From an uncultured Lachnospiraceae bacterium (GTDB lineage Bacteria; Bacillota_A; Clostridia; Lachnospirales; Lachnospiraceae), in NCBI GenBank assembly GCA_902795985.1, contig CADBNG010000224.1:1-8265 (forward strand): a DNA stretch of 8,265 bases, given 5' to 3'. The notes under the pieces are model-generated. The model did no database searches. It had not been told where the DNA came from and worked only from the letters and a program-made list of their open reading frames with translations. This document shows positions 6,001-8,265 of the stretch, one piece after another. A program made the position numbers and the translations under genes. How positions within the stretch are numbered: the first letter of the stretch is position 1; every line of letters starts with the position of its first letter.

Positions 6001-7746
6001 ATGAAGAAAAGAGGAATGTCCATTATTTGTATCATCCTGGCAGCAGCCCTGCTGGTATCCGGGTGCGGAAACAGCATTTCCAGTGAGAAAAAGAAAGAAT
6101 CCGCGGCGGCAGCGTCCCATTCCGTAACAGCGGATCCGGAGCCCGCTGCGTTGGATGAACCCGCAGTAGAAACAACGGATGAAGCAAAAACGGTTGAAAC
6201 ACCCGAAAACAGTAATCAGGTAAAAACAGCGGCTGCGGCGTCGATGGAGATGATGCCTGAAATGTCGGAAGACGTGTACGACAGCGCAAGCGCGGCCGCG
6301 GCCTGGGAAACAGGGGAAGAATGGTTTGAGCCGGAGCCCTTTCCGGAGTTTAATACCGAGGAATACGACTCCATTCCGGAAAACGGCTTCCGTTCCGTGC
6401 TGACCTCTCCGTTATCCACTTTCGGCGCAGATGTGGACACCGCTTCATACGCGAACCTTCGCAGAATGCTGAACTGGGGATACACCCCGGATGAGATTCC
6501 TTCCGGCGCGGTCCGTGCTGAAGAAATGATCAACTATTTTTCCTATAATTATGACGGGCCGAAAGAGGGAGAACCCTTCGGAGTGAATGCGGAAATCGCC
6601 GACTGCCCCTGGAATCCGGAAAACAAGCTGCTGATGCTGGGACTTCAGACGGAAAAAATCGATCTTGAAAACGCGCCTGATACAAATCTGGTCTTTCTGA
6701 TTGACGTGTCCGGATCGATGGATTCCGACGATAAGCTTCCGCTTCTGAAAGAGGCGTTCGGGATGCTGGCGGAAGAGCTGGGAGAAAACGACCGGGTATC
6801 CATCGTAACCTATGCCGGATCCGATGAAATAGTCCTGGAAGGCGTCAATGGCAGCAATACAAATAAGATCTTACGCGCGTTGAGAGAACTGGACGCCTAT
6901 GGATCCACGAACGGTGCCGCCGGAATCGTCAGCGCATATGACCTGGCGGAACAGTACTTTATTGATGGCGGAAACAACCGCGTGATCATCGCTTCGGACG
7001 GTGACTTCAATGTCGGAGTTACCAGTGAGAGCGGCCTTTATGACCTGATTACGGAAGAAAAGGAGAAGGGAATCTTCCTTTCGGTCCTCGGGTTTGGAAG
7101 CGGGAACTACAGCGATTCCCGCATGGAGATGCTGGCCGATAAGGGGAACGGGAATTATTATTACATCGATTCCCTCCGGGAAGCAAAGAAAGTACTGGTG
7201 GAGGAGATGGGCGCGACCCTGTACACCGTGGCGAAGGACGTGAAGCTGCAGATCGAATTCAATCCCGCGTATGTGGAATCCTACCGGCAGATTGGCTACG
7301 AGAACCGGGCCATGGCCGCGGAAGACTTTGACGACGATAAAAAAGACGGCGGAGAAATCGGAGCGGGCCACAGTGTAACAGTGCTGTATGAACTGGTTCC
7401 GGCCGGAAAGGATGGTTCCGGAAAGGAACTGAAGTATCAGGATACGCAGCTTCGAAGCACGGCGGAAGACTCCGGGGAATGGCTGACACTCAGCATTCGC
7501 TATAAGGCTCCGGACAGGGATCAGTCCGAATTGCTGGAGTATCCGATTGCGGAAGAAAGCTACACGGAAAAGCCGTCGGAAGACTTTACGTTTGCCGCGG
7601 CGGTGGCTGAGTTCGCGATGGTGCTCAAAGACAGCGAATATCTGGCGGACGGAAGCCTCCGCCAGGTAAAGAACCTGCTGGACGAGGTGGATCTGAGCGA
7701 CGAATACCGTGAGGAATTCGCGGATCTGGTTTATATGATTCGATAA
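6001..7746 (+). CDS. VWA-domain lipoprotein, YfbK type
   Basis: A 581-residue surface lipoprotein. The start at 6001 has GGAGGAG (5988-5994) six bases upstream; the in-frame ATG at 5950 lacks a site and would bury the signal peptide. The signal peptide MKKRGMSIICIILAAALLVSGC ends in lipobox VSGC, with C22 the lipidated residue. Residues 23-120 form an Ala/Glu/Pro/Met-rich linker. A YfbK-type domain follows (LSTFGADVDTASYANLRRML, about 138-157; IPSGAVRAEEMINYF). The von Willebrand A domain spans about 228-400 with a complete metal site: D235-x-S237-x-S239, T303 (GSTNG) and D333 (ASDGD). The C-terminal part (DVKLQIEFNPAYVESYRQIGYENR onward) matches the domain that usually closes YfbK proteins. 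It probably binds a protein ligand through Mg2+ outside the membrane. The molecular role of this family is not established. Confidence 0.9.
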   Translation: MKKRGMSIICIILAAALLVSGCGNSISSEKKKESAAAASHSVTADPEPAALDEPAVETTDEAKTVETPENSNQVKTAAAASMEMMPEMSEDVYDSASAAAAWETGEEWFEPEPFPEFNTEEYDSIPENGFRSVLTSPLSTFGADVDTASYANLRRMLNWGYTPDEIPSGAVRAEEMINYFSYNYDGPKEGEPFGVNAEIADCPWNPENKLLMLGLQTEKIDLENAPDTNLVFLIDVSGSMDSDDKLPLLKEAFGMLAEELGENDRVSIVTYAGSDEIVLEGVNGSNTNKILRALRELDAYGSTNGAAGIVSAYDLAEQYFIDGGNNRVIIASDGDFNVGVTSESGLYDLITEEKEKGIFLSVLGFGSGNYSDSRMEMLADKGNGNYYYIDSLREAKKVLVEEMGATLYTVAKDVKLQIEFNPAYVESYRQIGYENRAMAAEDFDDDKKDGGEIGAGHSVTVLYELVPAGKDGSGKELKYQDTQLRSTAEDSGEWLTLSIRYKAPDRDQSELLEYPIAEESYTEKPSEDFTFAAAVAEFAMVLKDSEYLADGSLRQVKNLLDEVDLSDEYREEFADLVYMIR

Positions 7747-7770
7747 TCGAAAAGGAAGGAAAAACCGTCA

Positions 7771-7816
7771 GGGCCGGGACCGACTTCGGAAAAGAAGCGG
7801 TTCCGGCCCGCTTTTT
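7771..7816 (+). terminator. Rho-independent terminator after the VWA gene
   Basis: GGGCCGGGACCG (7771-7782) pairs with CGGTTCCGGCCC (7798-7809) with one G-U pair. An inner CTTC/GAAG stem extends it, and a TTTTT run stands at 7812-7816. Confidence 0.92.
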
Positions 7817-7828
7817 AACAAAAGGGGA

Positions 7829-7894
7829 CTGGCGCCTGGTGTTGAAAAACAGCACAAAAGGAAAAACATTCATTTAGCAGGGAAAATGCGCCAG
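7829..7894. repeat. Inverted repeat enclosing a small hairpin
   Basis: CTGGCGC at 7829-7835 is the exact reverse complement of GCGCCAG at 7888-7894. Between them GTGTTG (7839-7844) can pair with CAGCAC (7850-7855) around AAAAA. It lies after the VWA terminator and before the next promoter. It could be a small RNA, an operator or the remnant of a short element; no function can be assigned. Confidence 0.35.
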
Positions 7895-7925
7895 CCAAAA
7901 ATATACGAAAAAACGAAATTAATAG

Positions 7926-7954
7926 TTGCAAACGGATTTTGACTGTGCTAGTAT
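7926..7954 (+). promoter_or_regulatory. Sigma-A promoter with extended -10, upstream of the last gene
   Basis: TTGCAA (7926-7931), a 17-nt spacer, then TAGTAT (7949-7954) preceded by TGC, an extended -10. The expected transcription start is near 7961, giving a 5' leader of about 270 nt before the ATG at 8230. Confidence 0.6.
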
Positions 7955-7960
7955 AAACCC

Positions 7961-8229
7961 AGGCTGATTCTGAAGAACGTTCTGTTCGAAAAAGGCCGGT
8001 GATCTTCCGGCTTCAGCATTTTCTTCTCTTTGCCTGAAAAGGCATCTCCGGGCTCCGGTTTCTTACCGGAAAGATCCCCGACCGGAATTTCTCCGGAAAA
8101 CTTACAGAACAAAGGAGATGATTGGAATGATTTAGCAGACGGTTAATCGCTTTTTTGCGCATTTCTTTTCCGGTTCCGGAAAACAGTTCTTATTCACTTC
8201 TAAAATCACATCTAGGAAAGGCATTACTT
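7961..8229 (+). other. Long structured leader rich in CCGG hairpins, class unknown
   Basis: No credible normal-length gene is seen here. Predicted hairpins in order: GCCGG/CCGGC (7995-8011, 7-nt loop); TGCCT/AGGCA closed by a GAAA tetraloop (8031-8044); TCCGGT/ACCGGA (8054-8070); CCGGA/TCCGG (8082-8096); TTTTCCG/CGGAAAA (8166-8183). Four of the five share a CCGG core, so arms of different hairpins could also pair with each other, giving alternative folds. A small ribosome binding site with a two-codon frame lies at 8111-8135. I recognised no known riboswitch core (SAM, T-box, cobalamin, TPP, FMN, c-di-GMP). It may be a cis-acting regulator of the gene at 8230. Confidence 0.4.
8127..8135 (+). 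other. Possible two-codon minigene (Met-Ile-stop) in the leader
   Basis: AAAGGAG at 8111-8117 is the best ribosome binding site in the leader. Nine bases later it is followed by ATG ATT TAG. An in-frame ATG at 8118 lies too close to the site. This may be a minimal upstream frame or simply chance. Confidence 0.25.
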
Positions 8230-8265
8230 ATGACAAAACGATTTCATTTCTATTCAAATTCCCGC
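8230..8265 (+). CDS. Start of an unidentified gene, 3'-truncated by window edge
   Basis: ATG at 8230 follows AGGAAAGG (8213-8220) with nine bases between. It opens a frame of 12 codons to the window end (MTKRFHFYSNSR). This is too short to identify. The promoter at 7926-7954 and the long leader make it likely to be a real, regulated gene. Confidence 0.5.
   Translation, partial: MTKRFHFYSNSR

Noticed and set aside
7975..7987. LexA/DinR-like box near GAACGTTCTGTTC
   Set aside because: The half-sites are five bases apart rather than the four of the GAAC-N4-GTTC box, and the downstream gene is unknown.

Overview
The window looks like a chromosomal segment of a clostridial Bacillota, probably Lachnospiraceae-like. 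This is inferred from the SSB tail, the Thermotoga-type short S-adenosylhomocysteine hydrolase, the AGGAGG-type ribosome binding sites and a clostridial ECF sigma / membrane anti-sigma pair. No mobile element, CRISPR array, tRNA or rRNA was recognised.

Layout. (1) Positions 1-366, plus strand: the 3' part of a single-stranded DNA-binding protein gene, cut by the window edge. (2) 367-610: non-coding, with a long inverted repeat and a strong bidirectional terminator that separates ssb from the convergent operon. (3) 4078 down to 611, minus strand: a tight three-gene operon of PfkB-family nucleoside-type kinase, MTA/SAH deaminase and S-adenosylhomocysteine hydrolase. A good sigma-A promoter (TTGAAA-N17-TATGAT) lies about 90 nt upstream. 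The gene set matches SAM by-product recycling through deamination: SAH to S-inosylhomocysteine, then homocysteine plus inosine, then perhaps IMP. (4) 4288-5728, plus strand: an ECF sigma factor overlapping a single-pass membrane anti-sigma factor with a long Ala/Glu-rich outer linker, followed by a terminator. (5) 6001-7746, plus strand: a lipoprotein with a von Willebrand A domain (YfbK type), followed by a terminator. (6) 7817-8229: more than 400 nt without a recognisable gene, holding an inverted repeat, a good promoter and a long hairpin-rich leader. The leader ends at the start of a gene of which only 12 codons are visible (8230-8265).

The main new observation is a two-block motif, CCATAAAA-N14-CGTATCTT. 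It occurs with identical spacing upstream of both the ECF sigma gene and the VWA lipoprotein gene, and I did not see it elsewhere in the window. It is a strong candidate for the promoter recognised by this ECF sigma factor. That would make sigma, anti-sigma and VWA lipoprotein one self-regulated envelope-response module, although a terminator separates the lipoprotein gene from the other two. The second point is that the hydrolase carries substitutions in its base-recognition loop (Lys where the human enzyme has Glu59). Together with the adjacent deaminase, this suggests S-inosylhomocysteine rather than SAH may be its natural substrate.
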